From positions 1 through 38,807 of the forward strand of contig CAZBBS010000021.1 of NCBI GenBank assembly GCA_964490145.1: a stretch of DNA of 38,807 nucleotides, in the 5' to 3' direction. Below the pieces are notes generated by a model. The model worked only from the letters and a program-made list of their open reading frames with translations, did no database searches and was not told where the DNA came from. A program made the position numbers and the translations under genes. Source of the DNA: Eutrophocola sp964490145 (GTDB lineage: Bacteria > Pseudomonadota > Gammaproteobacteria > Pseudomonadales > Pseudohongiellaceae). Below, in pieces: positions 8,674 to 16,302 of this stretch (position 1 is the first letter of the stretch; the number at the start of each line of letters is the position of its first letter).

Positions 8674-10290
8674 ATGAGGTATCCACCGGGAGTCAGTCAG
8701 CAGGATTTCGACCAGGCTGTCCGGGAGTTCGAAGATAGCATTGGCGCTGACTGGGTCTTCACCGATGAAGCCGATGTCGATCTCTACCGGGATGCCTATT
8801 CCCCTCTCTGGGGCGAGGAAGAGGAAAAGATTCCGTCCATTGCCCTGGCCCCGCAGAGCGCCGAGGAAGTCCAGGCGCTGATGCGCATTGCCAACCAGTA
8901 CCGCATTCCCGTGTACCCGGTGTCCACCGGCAAAAACCTTGGCTATGGCGGCTCTGCCCCGGTCCTCAATGGCAGCGTGGTGCTCGACCTCAAGCGCATG
9001 AACCGCATCATTGAGGTCAGTGAGGAAAACGCCTATGCCCTGGTGGAACCCGGGGTGTCCTATTTTGACCTGTACAACTACATCCAGGAAAAGGGTCTGG
9101 ACTTGTGGATCGACTGTCCTGACCCGGGCTGGGGCAGCCTGATCGGCAACTCCCTCGATCATGGCGTCGGGTATACCGTGAATCCCTATCGCGATCATTT
9201 CGAGGCCCACTGTGGCATGGAGGTGGTGCTGGCGGACGGGGATATCGTGCGTACGGGCATGGGCGCGCTGCCCAATGCCGAGACCTGGCAGCAGTACCGC
9301 TGGGGTTTTGGCCCCTGGCTGGATGGCCTGTTTGCCCAGTCCAATTTCGGTGTGGTCACCAAGATGGGTTTCTGGCTCTATCCGGCACCGGAGGCTTTCC
9401 GTTCCGGTTCCGTGCAGGTGATGGGGTATAACGATATTCATGAGCTGGTGCGGATCACGTCAAAGATGATGTACAGCGGCATCCTCAATACCAATGCCGG
9501 GGTGTTTTCCCCGATGCAGTTTGCCATGGGCCAGAACCCGGAGCTGCAGGAGCGCTATGAGCGGGCCAATGACGAGGATATCGGGATACTGGATACTTTT
9601 GCCCGGGACAACAACACGCCGTTCTGGACGTCCCAGTTCAAGTTTTACGGCCCCCGGGAAATCGTCGACAGCTCCTGGGAATACGTGAAACGCCAGTTTG
9701 CCCATATTGACGGTGTGCGTTTCGAGGACCAGGAATCCTTCGATTTCCCCATGCCCTATGAGGAACTGATGCAGACAGCTGACGAGAACCACCTGGGCGT
9801 ACCCTCCATGTCTGTGTTTCAGCTGGGCAACCGTTCCCGTTTCAATCCCGCTGGCAGCAATGGGCATCTCGGTTTCTCGCCCGTGGTGCCAATGACCGGA
9901 CAGGCCGTGCTGGACTCCAACAAGGTCTTTGCCAAAGTCTTGCGCGACATGGGTGCCAATACCGTATTCAATATTCCGCCGTATTCCTATCACCAGCGCA
10001 CCTTCACGATCCTGGTGGGCTTTACGGTGAGTCGGGATGCCGATACCAACCGCAAGACCCGGGAAATATTTCGCGAGCTGGTCCGGGTGGCGGCTGAACA
10101 TGGCTGGGGGGAATACCGCACCCATACAGCCTTCATGGACGATTGCGCACAGGCCTATTCCTTCAATGACCATGCCCTGATGCGTTTGCAGCAGCGCCTG
10201 AAAGATGCCATCGACCCCAACGGCATCATTTCCGCCGGTCGTTATGGTATCTGGCCGAAACACCTGCGAGAGGACAGCGGTAATGTCTAG
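8674..10290 (+). CDS. FAD-linked oxidase of the vanillyl-alcohol oxidase / p-cresol methylhydroxylase type
   Basis: 538 aa. The FAD-binding PCMH domain covers about residues 50-230, with the pyrophosphate loop VSTGKNLGYGGSAP at 83-96 and the second FAD contact in GSLIGNSLDHGVGYT. The C-terminal cap has GWGEYRTH (477-484), where Tyr481 and Arg482 match the active-site Tyr-Arg of PCMH and eugenol hydroxylase, and ends with the family signature PNGIISAGRYGIWP. Known relatives oxidise 4-alkylphenols through a quinone methide and pass electrons to a small cytochrome c. Here the cytochrome gene overlaps the stop by 8 bases, which supports a flavocytochrome. There is no signal peptide on this subunit. 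AGAGGA precedes ATG 8674. A 4-substituted phenol is the likely substrate class, unproven. Confidence 0.85.
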   Translation: MRYPPGVSQQDFDQAVREFEDSIGADWVFTDEADVDLYRDAYSPLWGEEEEKIPSIALAPQSAEEVQALMRIANQYRIPVYPVSTGKNLGYGGSAPVLNGSVVLDLKRMNRIIEVSEENAYALVEPGVSYFDLYNYIQEKGLDLWIDCPDPGWGSLIGNSLDHGVGYTVNPYRDHFEAHCGMEVVLADGDIVRTGMGALPNAETWQQYRWGFGPWLDGLFAQSNFGVVTKMGFWLYPAPEAFRSGSVQVMGYNDIHELVRITSKMMYSGILNTNAGVFSPMQFAMGQNPELQERYERANDEDIGILDTFARDNNTPFWTSQFKFYGPREIVDSSWEYVKRQFAHIDGVRFEDQESFDFPMPYEELMQTADENHLGVPSMSVFQLGNRSRFNPAGSNGHLGFSPVVPMTGQAVLDSNKVFAKVLRDMGANTVFNIPPYSYHQRTFTILVGFTVSRDADTNRKTREIFRELVRVAAEHGWGEYRTHTAFMDDCAQAYSFNDHALMRLQQRLKDAIDPNGIISAGRYGIWPKHLREDSGNV

Positions 10291-10603
10291 GCTGCTGATA
10301 CTGCTTGCCCTGTTGCTGCCCGTCTGTCTCCAGGCACAGGATGTTGCGAACGGGGCAAAGGTCTACTCCCACTGGTGTTCACCCTGTCATGCCCCGGGCG
10401 GACGCAAGCATCCCGGCACCTCGGCCCTGGAAATTCTGTACAAGGGTGAAAAACCGGCGGTACTGGAAGAGCGTCTGGACCTGACACCGGAACTGGTCGC
10501 ATTTTATGTCCGCAACGGCGTCAAGATCATGCCACCGTTCCGCAAGACTGAAATCAGCGATAAAGAACTTGCCGACCTTGGCGCCTACCTGTCTCCCAAA
10601 TGA
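10283..10603 (+). CDS. Small exported cytochrome c, partner of the flavoprotein
   Basis: 106 aa. A signal peptide (about residues 1-19, ending QAQ) is followed by the haem motif CSPCH (Cys32, Cys35, His36); Met83 in KIMPPFRKTE is the likely sixth ligand. This size and spacing match the cytochrome subunit of p-cresol methylhydroxylase and eugenol hydroxylase. ATG 10283 is chosen because it gives the signal peptide; a longer frame from 10205 lies wholly within the flavoprotein gene. It overlaps the flavoprotein stop by 8 bases, and its own stop overlaps the next start as ATGA, so three genes appear translationally coupled. Confidence 0.88.
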   Translation: MSRLLILLALLLPVCLQAQDVANGAKVYSHWCSPCHAPGGRKHPGTSALEILYKGEKPAVLEERLDLTPELVAFYVRNGVKIMPPFRKTEISDKELADLGAYLSPK

Positions 10604-11547
10604 TTCGTTCACTGCTTGCCTCCTGCCTCCTGTTTATTGCCTTTGTGATCCAGGCCCAACCTGTGGTTGTGGAAGAACGTGGCCCCTGGTCGCTCCATGC
10701 GATCAGTGACGGGGTCTGGAATATCCAGGACTACAATTCTGGCAACCCCCGAGGTATCCAGCTTGATTCTGATGGCAACAGAGCCGGCATGAACAACACC
10801 TCGGACATCTATCTGGTCGTGGGCTCCGAGAAGGCCATGATGATCGACATGTCCAACCCGGTAAGCTGGGATGACACTGCCGCGCAGTCCCTGCATGACT
10901 TGGTCTATGGTGTGGTGGGCAGCAAACCCCTCTACATCAGCGCTACGCATTTTCATGGTGACCATCTGGGCATGGCACCGGTATTTATTGGTGATGTGCA
11001 GGCCAGGTTCTGGTTGTCTGAAGGTGAGTTCTCCGCGCTCGACAAGTTCCCAGACAACCAGACCACGTGGACAGCACCCGGTGCCAGCATGGATCTGGGT
11101 GGCATCACGGTGGACACCATGGAACTGCCCGGTCATACGCCGCATTCCACGCTGTTTTTCATCAAGGATAAAAACCTGGTATTCACGGGGGATGCCATGG
11201 GCTCGGGCATCGGTGTCTGGCTCTTCGACTATGACAGCTTTCTGGTTTATCGGGAAAGTGTCGACAGGTTAATCAATACGCTTGAAGATGCCGCTTTCGG
11301 TATCGATACCGACGCTCTGCGCATTCACAGCGCTCATTCCTGGCAGTATCCGGGTGATGAGCTGACCATGCAGTATATTTACGACATGCGCACCCTGATC
11401 GACCTTATGGGCAGGGGGCTGGTAAAACCTGAAGATTATTCAGTGCCAATTCCCTTCCTGGATGCCACCTTTACCTATGGGGTGGCTACTATCACCTGGA
11501 ACAAGGCGGCCGCCAGCCGTTTTCAGGAGGAAACTGCATCCCGGTAA
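10600..11547 (+). CDS. Exported metallo-beta-lactamase-fold hydrolase
   Basis: 315 aa with a signal peptide (residues 1-20, ending IQAQ). The metal motif THFHGDH gives His117, His119, Asp121 and His122; further ligands are His179 in GHTPHS, Asp198 in FTGDAMGSG, and a late His in IHSAHSW. This is the full binuclear zinc set of the fold. The start overlaps the cytochrome stop (ATGA), so it belongs to the flavocytochrome operon and should act in the periplasm. Members act as beta-lactamases, lactonases, esterases or sulfatases, so it may release or open the compound that the flavocytochrome oxidises. Substrate not assignable. Confidence 0.82.
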   Translation: MIRSLLASCLLFIAFVIQAQPVVVEERGPWSLHAISDGVWNIQDYNSGNPRGIQLDSDGNRAGMNNTSDIYLVVGSEKAMMIDMSNPVSWDDTAAQSLHDLVYGVVGSKPLYISATHFHGDHLGMAPVFIGDVQARFWLSEGEFSALDKFPDNQTTWTAPGASMDLGGITVDTMELPGHTPHSTLFFIKDKNLVFTGDAMGSGIGVWLFDYDSFLVYRESVDRLINTLEDAAFGIDTDALRIHSAHSWQYPGDELTMQYIYDMRTLIDLMGRGLVKPEDYSVPIPFLDATFTYGVATITWNKAAASRFQEETASR

Positions 11548-11575
11548 GGGATGTAATCTTTAACCGTTCTCAGTC

Positions 11576-11590
11576 AGGGGCAAGATTATC
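11576..11590 (+). promoter_or_regulatory. Ribosome site and probable AUC start codon of the second symporter
   Basis: AGGGG at 11576-11580 is followed after 7 bases by ATC at 11588-11590. The frame is closed upstream by TAA at 11561-11563, and no ATG, GTG or TTG occurs in frame before 11672, by which point the first membrane helix would already be lost. ATT at 11585 is a second possibility but leaves a spacing of only 4 bases. Confidence 0.6.
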
Positions 11591-13069
11591 AACGACCTGT
11601 TCTGGAAATCATCGGCAGTTTTCATCTACTGCCTCATCCTGCTGGCCATCGGCTGGTTTGCCTCCCGGCGCATGCACGATATTCGCGACTACTACGCCGG
11701 CGGTAAAAAACTGGGTTTCATCAACGTGGCCTTTTCCGCCCGGGCCACCGGCGAATCCGCCTGGTTATTGCTTGGCTTGACCGGTACCGGCTTTGCCGTT
11801 GGACTGCAGGGCCTGTGGATTGCCGTCGGTGAACTGCTCGGCGTGGGTATCGCCTGGCTGTGGATGGCCAAACCCTTCAAGCGCCTGACTGATCAGTACG
11901 ACAGCGTGACCATCCCCGACTTCCTGGAATCCCGCTTTGCAGACAACAGCCACTGGTTGCGTCTGATCGCTGCCGGGGCGCTGGTCATTTTTGTTCCCAT
12001 CTATGCCGGCTCCCAGGTCTTTGCCACCGGCAAGGCTTTCAATGCCTTCCTCGGCATTGATCACTATCTCGGTGCGACCATCGGCTTTCTGGTGGTGCTG
12101 CTGTACATCACCAAAGGCGGTTTTATCGCGGTGGTCTGGTCCGATGTATTCCAGGGACTGTTGATGGTCACCGGGCTGGTAATGCTGCCACTGGTCGGGT
12201 TGCTGGAGCTTGGCGGTATCACCCACCTGCTGGATATTTTGCGCACTGACTTTATAGGGCATCTCACCCTCACGGCGGGGCAGGGGTGGACAACGTTATC
12301 ACTGATGCAGATGCTGGGTTTTCTGGCTATCGGTACCGGTTTTCTTGGCTCGCCCCAGGTCTTCGTCCGCTTTATTTCCATTCGCAATGAGGACCAGATC
12401 AACAAGGGAGCAGTTGTTGCCCTTGCCTGGACTTTCCTGGCAGATACCGGGGCAGTGCTGCTGGGGATGACGGGGCGTGCCCTGTTCACCGATGCTGACC
12501 TGGGTTTTGATGCCGACAACATTCTGCCGGTGATGTCCCAGGCGTTGCTGCCGGCTTTCTTTGCCGGTGTCTACATCGCCATGGTGCTGTCCGCCATCAT
12601 GTCCACCATCGACTCTCTGCTGGTACTGGCCTCAAGTTCGGCTGTACGTGACTACTGGCAGAAATTCCGTCATCCGGATATGCATGATGATGTATTAATG
12701 ACCATGAGTCGGCGCGTCACTTTCTCACTGGCGCTCATTTCCTTTGTTGTGGGTATCGGCATCATGCTCTACGACATCGAGAACGGGATTTTCTGGATCG
12801 TGATTTTCGGCTGGTCCGGGATTGCCGCCACGTTCTGCCCTGTGATGATCCTGAGCCTGTGCTGGTCAGGCCTGACGGCCCTGGGTGCCCGCTGGGCCAT
12901 GGTCACGGGCTTTGTGTCCACCATCGCCTTCAAGTTTGTGGTGCCACCGCTCTTGTCAACGTTGGGCTGGGAGAATGGCGTGACTTACCTCAACGCCCTG
13001 GATGTCCTGCTGCCGTCGTTCATCGTATCCGGACTGGTGGGCGTCCTTGTCAGCCAAACAAAAAAATAG
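11588..13069 (+). CDS. Sodium:solute symporter (SSS family), second copy
   Basis: 493 aa when started at the AUC at 11588. The first ATG in frame (11672) would cut off the first helix, whose sequence NDLFWKSSAVFIYCLILLAI lies directly upstream in frame. The protein then shows HDIRDYYAGGKKLGF, the PutP-like unwound region FSARATGESAWLLLGLTG, KGGFIAVVWSDVFQGLLM, and AMVLSAIMSTIDSLLVLASS, which carries the Ser/Thr sodium-site residues. It resembles proline/PutP-type symporters more than the copy at 5353-6765. It begins 40 bases after the metallo-hydrolase gene on the same strand, so it may import the substrate or product of the flavocytochrome module. A bidirectional terminator follows. Confidence 0.83.
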   Translation: MNDLFWKSSAVFIYCLILLAIGWFASRRMHDIRDYYAGGKKLGFINVAFSARATGESAWLLLGLTGTGFAVGLQGLWIAVGELLGVGIAWLWMAKPFKRLTDQYDSVTIPDFLESRFADNSHWLRLIAAGALVIFVPIYAGSQVFATGKAFNAFLGIDHYLGATIGFLVVLLYITKGGFIAVVWSDVFQGLLMVTGLVMLPLVGLLELGGITHLLDILRTDFIGHLTLTAGQGWTTLSLMQMLGFLAIGTGFLGSPQVFVRFISIRNEDQINKGAVVALAWTFLADTGAVLLGMTGRALFTDADLGFDADNILPVMSQALLPAFFAGVYIAMVLSAIMSTIDSLLVLASSSAVRDYWQKFRHPDMHDDVLMTMSRRVTFSLALISFVVGIGIMLYDIENGIFWIVIFGWSGIAATFCPVMILSLCWSGLTALGARWAMVTGFVSTIAFKFVVPPLLSTLGWENGVTYLNALDVLLPSFIVSGLVGVLVSQTKK

Positions 13070-13074
13070 GGGTC

Positions 13075-13133
13075 AAAAAAATGGGGTCAGAACACAATTC
13101 TTGTATAAAGATGATCTGACCCCATTTTTTTTT
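13075..13133 (+). terminator. Bidirectional hairpin terminator between convergent genes
   Basis: A6-ATGGGGTCAGA (13075-13091) pairs perfectly with TCTGACCCCAT-T8 (13115-13133). A short inner stem, ACAA/TTGT at 13094-13104, lies inside the loop. A on one side and T on the other make it usable from both strands. It ends inside the stop region of the thioredoxin-like gene. The GGGGTCAGA core resembles short palindromes that are repeated around gammaproteobacterial genomes. Confidence 0.8.
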
Positions 13134-13632
13134 AACAGCCCGCTCCCAGCGGGTTCAATAAACTCTCCAACCTTTCCCGGTCCTGCAGTCCCAGCAGATG
13201 CAGTTGGTAATATCCTGAGGCATCCGCCAGCAGCATCACTGGTGTGATGACGATTTCACCCATGTCATAGGCCAGGTCGGCGCCGGCCATGTAGGCAGGA
13301 AAATCCGGCCGCAGGTCGTCCTGGTAATCCAGCATCCGTCGGCGGGGGGCATTGAAGCCCAGGGCAATCGCCTGCAGGTTTTCGCATTCCTTGAGCATCG
13401 CATTGAGTATCCTTGTCTGCCGGGCACAGTACATGCATCCGGGTTCAAACAACAGCAATACGGTGGGCTTTCCCAGAAAGGGTTGCAGCGTACTTTCCTC
13501 GCCCGGGCGCAGGTCGCTGACCTTGTAGTGCAGCAGGTCAATGCCGGAGGGTTCAGCGCTGGCCTGGAGCCCGGTGCTGCCCATGAAAGCCAGCAGCACC
13601 AACACCAGGGTTGTCAGGGTTTTAATAGGCAT
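13132..13632 (-). CDS. Exported thioredoxin-like protein (TlpA/AhpC-TSA type)
   Basis: 166 aa. A signal peptide (about residues 1-26, ending ASA) leads to a small thioredoxin fold: a KPTVLLLFEPGCMYC segment with the redox pair Cys66-x-x-Cys69, a central helix, and the cis-Pro stretch VITPVMLL. It should act in the periplasm as a disulfide reductase or metal/haem chaperone. Its start lies 11 bases inside the end of the TonB receptor gene, so the two are translationally coupled. The receptor itself has a CxxC pair in its plug (Cys88, Cys91), so a thiol relation between the two is a reasonable inference. Confidence 0.8.
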   Translation of the reverse strand: MPIKTLTTLVLVLLAFMGSTGLQASAEPSGIDLLHYKVSDLRPGEESTLQPFLGKPTVLLLFEPGCMYCARQTRILNAMLKECENLQAIALGFNAPRRRMLDYQDDLRPDFPAYMAGADLAYDMGEIVITPVMLLADASGYYQLHLLGLQDRERLESLLNPLGAGC

Positions 13633-15817
13633 ATTTCACGCCAAGGTAGAACTCTCGTGGACGCAGTGGACCGTGTATATATACCACATCGAAGCCGTCC
13701 GCCTGCAGGCCTGTGGCATCCCGGTCGCCCGGTACCCAGAACAGGGATGAATCCTGGTTGCGGACCTGCGAATAATTGAGCAGGTTGTTGGCACCACCAT
13801 AGACCGTCAAATGATCGCCTACTTCGTTGGCCAGACGGGTATCAAGCACCATGTAAGCCTTGGCATGCAGGCCTTTTATGGCGCTTTCATCGATATAGCC
13901 GTTAGGCAGCAGCCGTTCATAGCCGTTGTAGTTGTACCTGCCCAGGTTACGGGCGCCAATCACATTCAGCGTACTGGTGAAGTCCCAGCCGTTCCAGTCA
14001 GCATCGATGGACAGGGATACCTGCTCCTCCACCGGGGCGATGGCATACACCTGTTCGAAACGGGAATCATAGAAATATTTTTCCGCCACCAGGTTGAGAG
14101 TCACGTTGCTGTTCAGGCGATACCCCACGGTCAGGTCGGTTGCTGTAACTGCCGCATTGCTATCCAGCTGACCAAGCAGGGGAACCCCGTCACGTTCGCT
14201 GAGCATGGCCAGGCCGCTGACTTCCGTCCAGGACAGGGAGCCGTTGGCCGACAGCGCACCGGCATCATAGCTCAGCGTATATCCGACGGAGGTTGAGCGT
14301 TCGAGGTTGTTGATCTCGATCAGGAAGCCCTGACCGGAATCCAGCATGCCATGGTCGGTTTCAAAAAATGACAAGGGGGCACGGTAGCCGCGGCCAACAG
14401 ATATCCTGGAGACCCAGGCATCGTTATGGAAATAACGCAGATCCAGTCGGGGACTGGCCACGGACTGGTCGATTTCCGTGCCCGGCTTGAGGGGATCGGT
14501 GAAATTCGCACTCACCTTGTCGAAACGCACGGCAGCTTTCATTTCCAGGTCGAGGTTGAGATTCCAGGCATCTTGGATGAAAAATGCCTTGGCGCTGTAG
14601 TCGAACGCATCGGAGATATAGACCGTGGCCGGGTCATTATCCGTGTTCAGGCTGGTGCCGGAATTGGAGTGGGAATCCAGGCTTTCATCACGCCAGTCAA
14701 AGCCAAATGTGACCAGGTGGTCTTCATGGGGACGCCAGTTGAGCAGGCCGCGCATGTAATCCATCTTGTCGTCGGCATAGTAGTCGAAACCTTCATAGAA
14801 GCTGTCCTGCTGGTGACGGGCATAGCTGCCGGCCAGTTCCATGTTCCAGTCAGCATTGAACTCGTGCAGCCACGACAGTGACAGCTCATCGCGCTTGGTA
14901 TCCACCCATTCGGTGGTTTCCCAGGGCTGGGCCAGCCAGCGCTGATTGACATCACCGTTCTGGAAATACCCGGTATGGGGTGTATCTTCAGGGTGTGCGG
15001 CAAAATTGGGCAGTACCGAATCAATACTGGCAACGGTATCGCCCAGCACCGGTCCGCCGAAGGAAGTTTGTTTCACAAAATTGATCCGAGCAGTGACCGA
15101 ATCCCGGTAGGAGAATTCGTGATTGACGCGGGCGCTCAGGGTTCGGTTTTTCAGGTAGGGGTTTTCACTGATGCCGTTCCCGTCTTCATCGGCCTGGTCA
15201 CGTTCATCAAACTGGCCAATGATGGTGGCGCGCGTGGAACCATCCAGGTTGCTCAGGGTTCCCAGAACGCCGGCCTGGCGAAATCCCAATTCACCCCCTG
15301 ACAGATCAATGCTCAGGGTATTCTCCGCCAGGTCAGTGGTGACGATATTGACCACACCACCGATAGCTTCCGGGGTCAGCAGGGCAGCGCCGGCACCGCG
15401 GGCCACCTCGATCTCGTCGATGCCGGTCATGGCAATGGCATCAATGCCATAGAATCCGGAGGCAATGGTGTGGGACGGCAGGCCATCCACCAGTACCGTG
15501 GTGTGTTCTGCCCGCAGGCCATTTAGCCGGACCCTTTTCATACCGCACAGGGAGCAGTCTACCGCCACATCCACACCGGGAGAGTCACTGAGGGCTTCAG
15601 TGAGGCTGATGGATCGTGTGTTTTCCAGTTGGGTAGCCCCCACCATCTCGGTACGCTCGATGGTGTCCTTGAGTACACCGGCCTGTTCAAGGCGCTGGCG
15701 AACCCCCAGAACCTTGATTTCTTCAATCTCCTGCGCAGCAATTTGCGATGCCAGTGTGCCCAGCAGCACCAGGGTGATGGCTTTTGAAAGCCGGCATGTC
15801 GTGAAGTGACGATCCAT
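13622..15817 (-). CDS. TonB-dependent outer-membrane receptor with CxxC plug
   Basis: 731 aa from ATG 15817, chosen because GGAG sits seven bases upstream and it begins the signal peptide (MDRHFTTCRLSKAITL onward, ending QIAAQ). A longer frame adds 14 residues. The plug follows: the IEEIKVLGVRQ TonB-box region, SLTEALSDSPGVDV, Cys88 and Cys91 in DCSLCGMKRVRLNGL, VLVDGLPSH, and EVARGAGAALLTPEAIGGVVNIVT (GGVVNIVT is the plug end). The remaining ~530 residues alternate as a 22-strand barrel and end in FYLGVKYAY with a terminal aromatic residue. Cysteine pairs in plugs are rare and occur in some metal or haem receptor families. The ligand is unknown. Three GTTAAC-type boxes lie upstream (15901-15947). 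Confidence 0.87.
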   Translation of the reverse strand: MDRHFTTCRLSKAITLVLLGTLASQIAAQEIEEIKVLGVRQRLEQAGVLKDTIERTEMVGATQLENTRSISLTEALSDSPGVDVAVDCSLCGMKRVRLNGLRAEHTTVLVDGLPSHTIASGFYGIDAIAMTGIDEIEVARGAGAALLTPEAIGGVVNIVTTDLAENTLSIDLSGGELGFRQAGVLGTLSNLDGSTRATIIGQFDERDQADEDGNGISENPYLKNRTLSARVNHEFSYRDSVTARINFVKQTSFGGPVLGDTVASIDSVLPNFAAHPEDTPHTGYFQNGDVNQRWLAQPWETTEWVDTKRDELSLSWLHEFNADWNMELAGSYARHQQDSFYEGFDYYADDKMDYMRGLLNWRPHEDHLVTFGFDWRDESLDSHSNSGTSLNTDNDPATVYISDAFDYSAKAFFIQDAWNLNLDLEMKAAVRFDKVSANFTDPLKPGTEIDQSVASPRLDLRYFHNDAWVSRISVGRGYRAPLSFFETDHGMLDSGQGFLIEINNLERSTSVGYTLSYDAGALSANGSLSWTEVSGLAMLSERDGVPLLGQLDSNAAVTATDLTVGYRLNSNVTLNLVAEKYFYDSRFEQVYAIAPVEEQVSLSIDADWNGWDFTSTLNVIGARNLGRYNYNGYERLLPNGYIDESAIKGLHAKAYMVLDTRLANEVGDHLTVYGGANNLLNYSQVRNQDSSLFWVPGDRDATGLQADGFDVVYIHGPLRPREFYLGVKYAY

Positions 15818-16302
15818 AACTGATCTCCGGAAAAACCTCGTATGGTCAGTATCCCGCAAATAAAAATCAGGGATTTGATCCAGATTAAATACGGAAATGG
15901 TGTTAACAGTTCAGAACGGGTGATTAACCTGTTAATCCGGTGTTAACGCGGTACTTCAACCTGATGAATAGCTGATGTTGCCAGGTGGTTTGGCCGGAAA
16001 AGAGCGGGGTTGATACATTACCGGCAAAAAGTGAATCCTGCAGTACAAGCCAGGATCCACTTCACTTGGGAGATCGTTAAGGTTGGTGTTAATGATCTGG
16101 AAACTGGCCTGGAACCAGATCCACAGTTTACGGGTGTCCGGCAAGGGCAGGTCGGCCCGTCTTATTGCTTGACTCGCAACTTGCACTGGCACTTGATCCT
16201 GAAACAGGTTTATAAAGCAGGGGGTGTGAAAGCAGATTCAGGGATGCCCTGAAAGATTCGTTAGAAATTCATGATCTATTGGGTAAGCGACAACGTACTC
16301 CC
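15818..16302. other. Intergenic region between divergent TonB receptor and TPR gene
   Basis: No convincing gene. Two opposite-strand frames of 78-80 codons overlap each other and look like chance. The TonB-receptor side has the palindromes TGTTAACA (15901-15908) and GATTAAC-CT-GTTAATC (15922-15937) and a third TGTTAAC (15941-15947). The other side has TTCAGGG-ATG-CCCTGAA (16237-16253), a 7-bp hairpin just before the TPR gene. An 11-codon frame at 16271-16306 ends over the ATG at 16303. Confidence 0.6.
15901..15947 (-). promoter_or_regulatory. Cluster of GTTAAC boxes upstream of the TonB receptor
   Basis: Three copies of the core GTTAA(C/T), two of them inside inverted repeats (TGTTAACA; GATTAAC-2-GTTAATC), fall within 47 bases and 85-130 bases before the receptor start. 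This is the spacing expected for a repressor covering a promoter. It does not look like the usual Fur 19-mer. The regulator is unknown. Confidence 0.45.
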
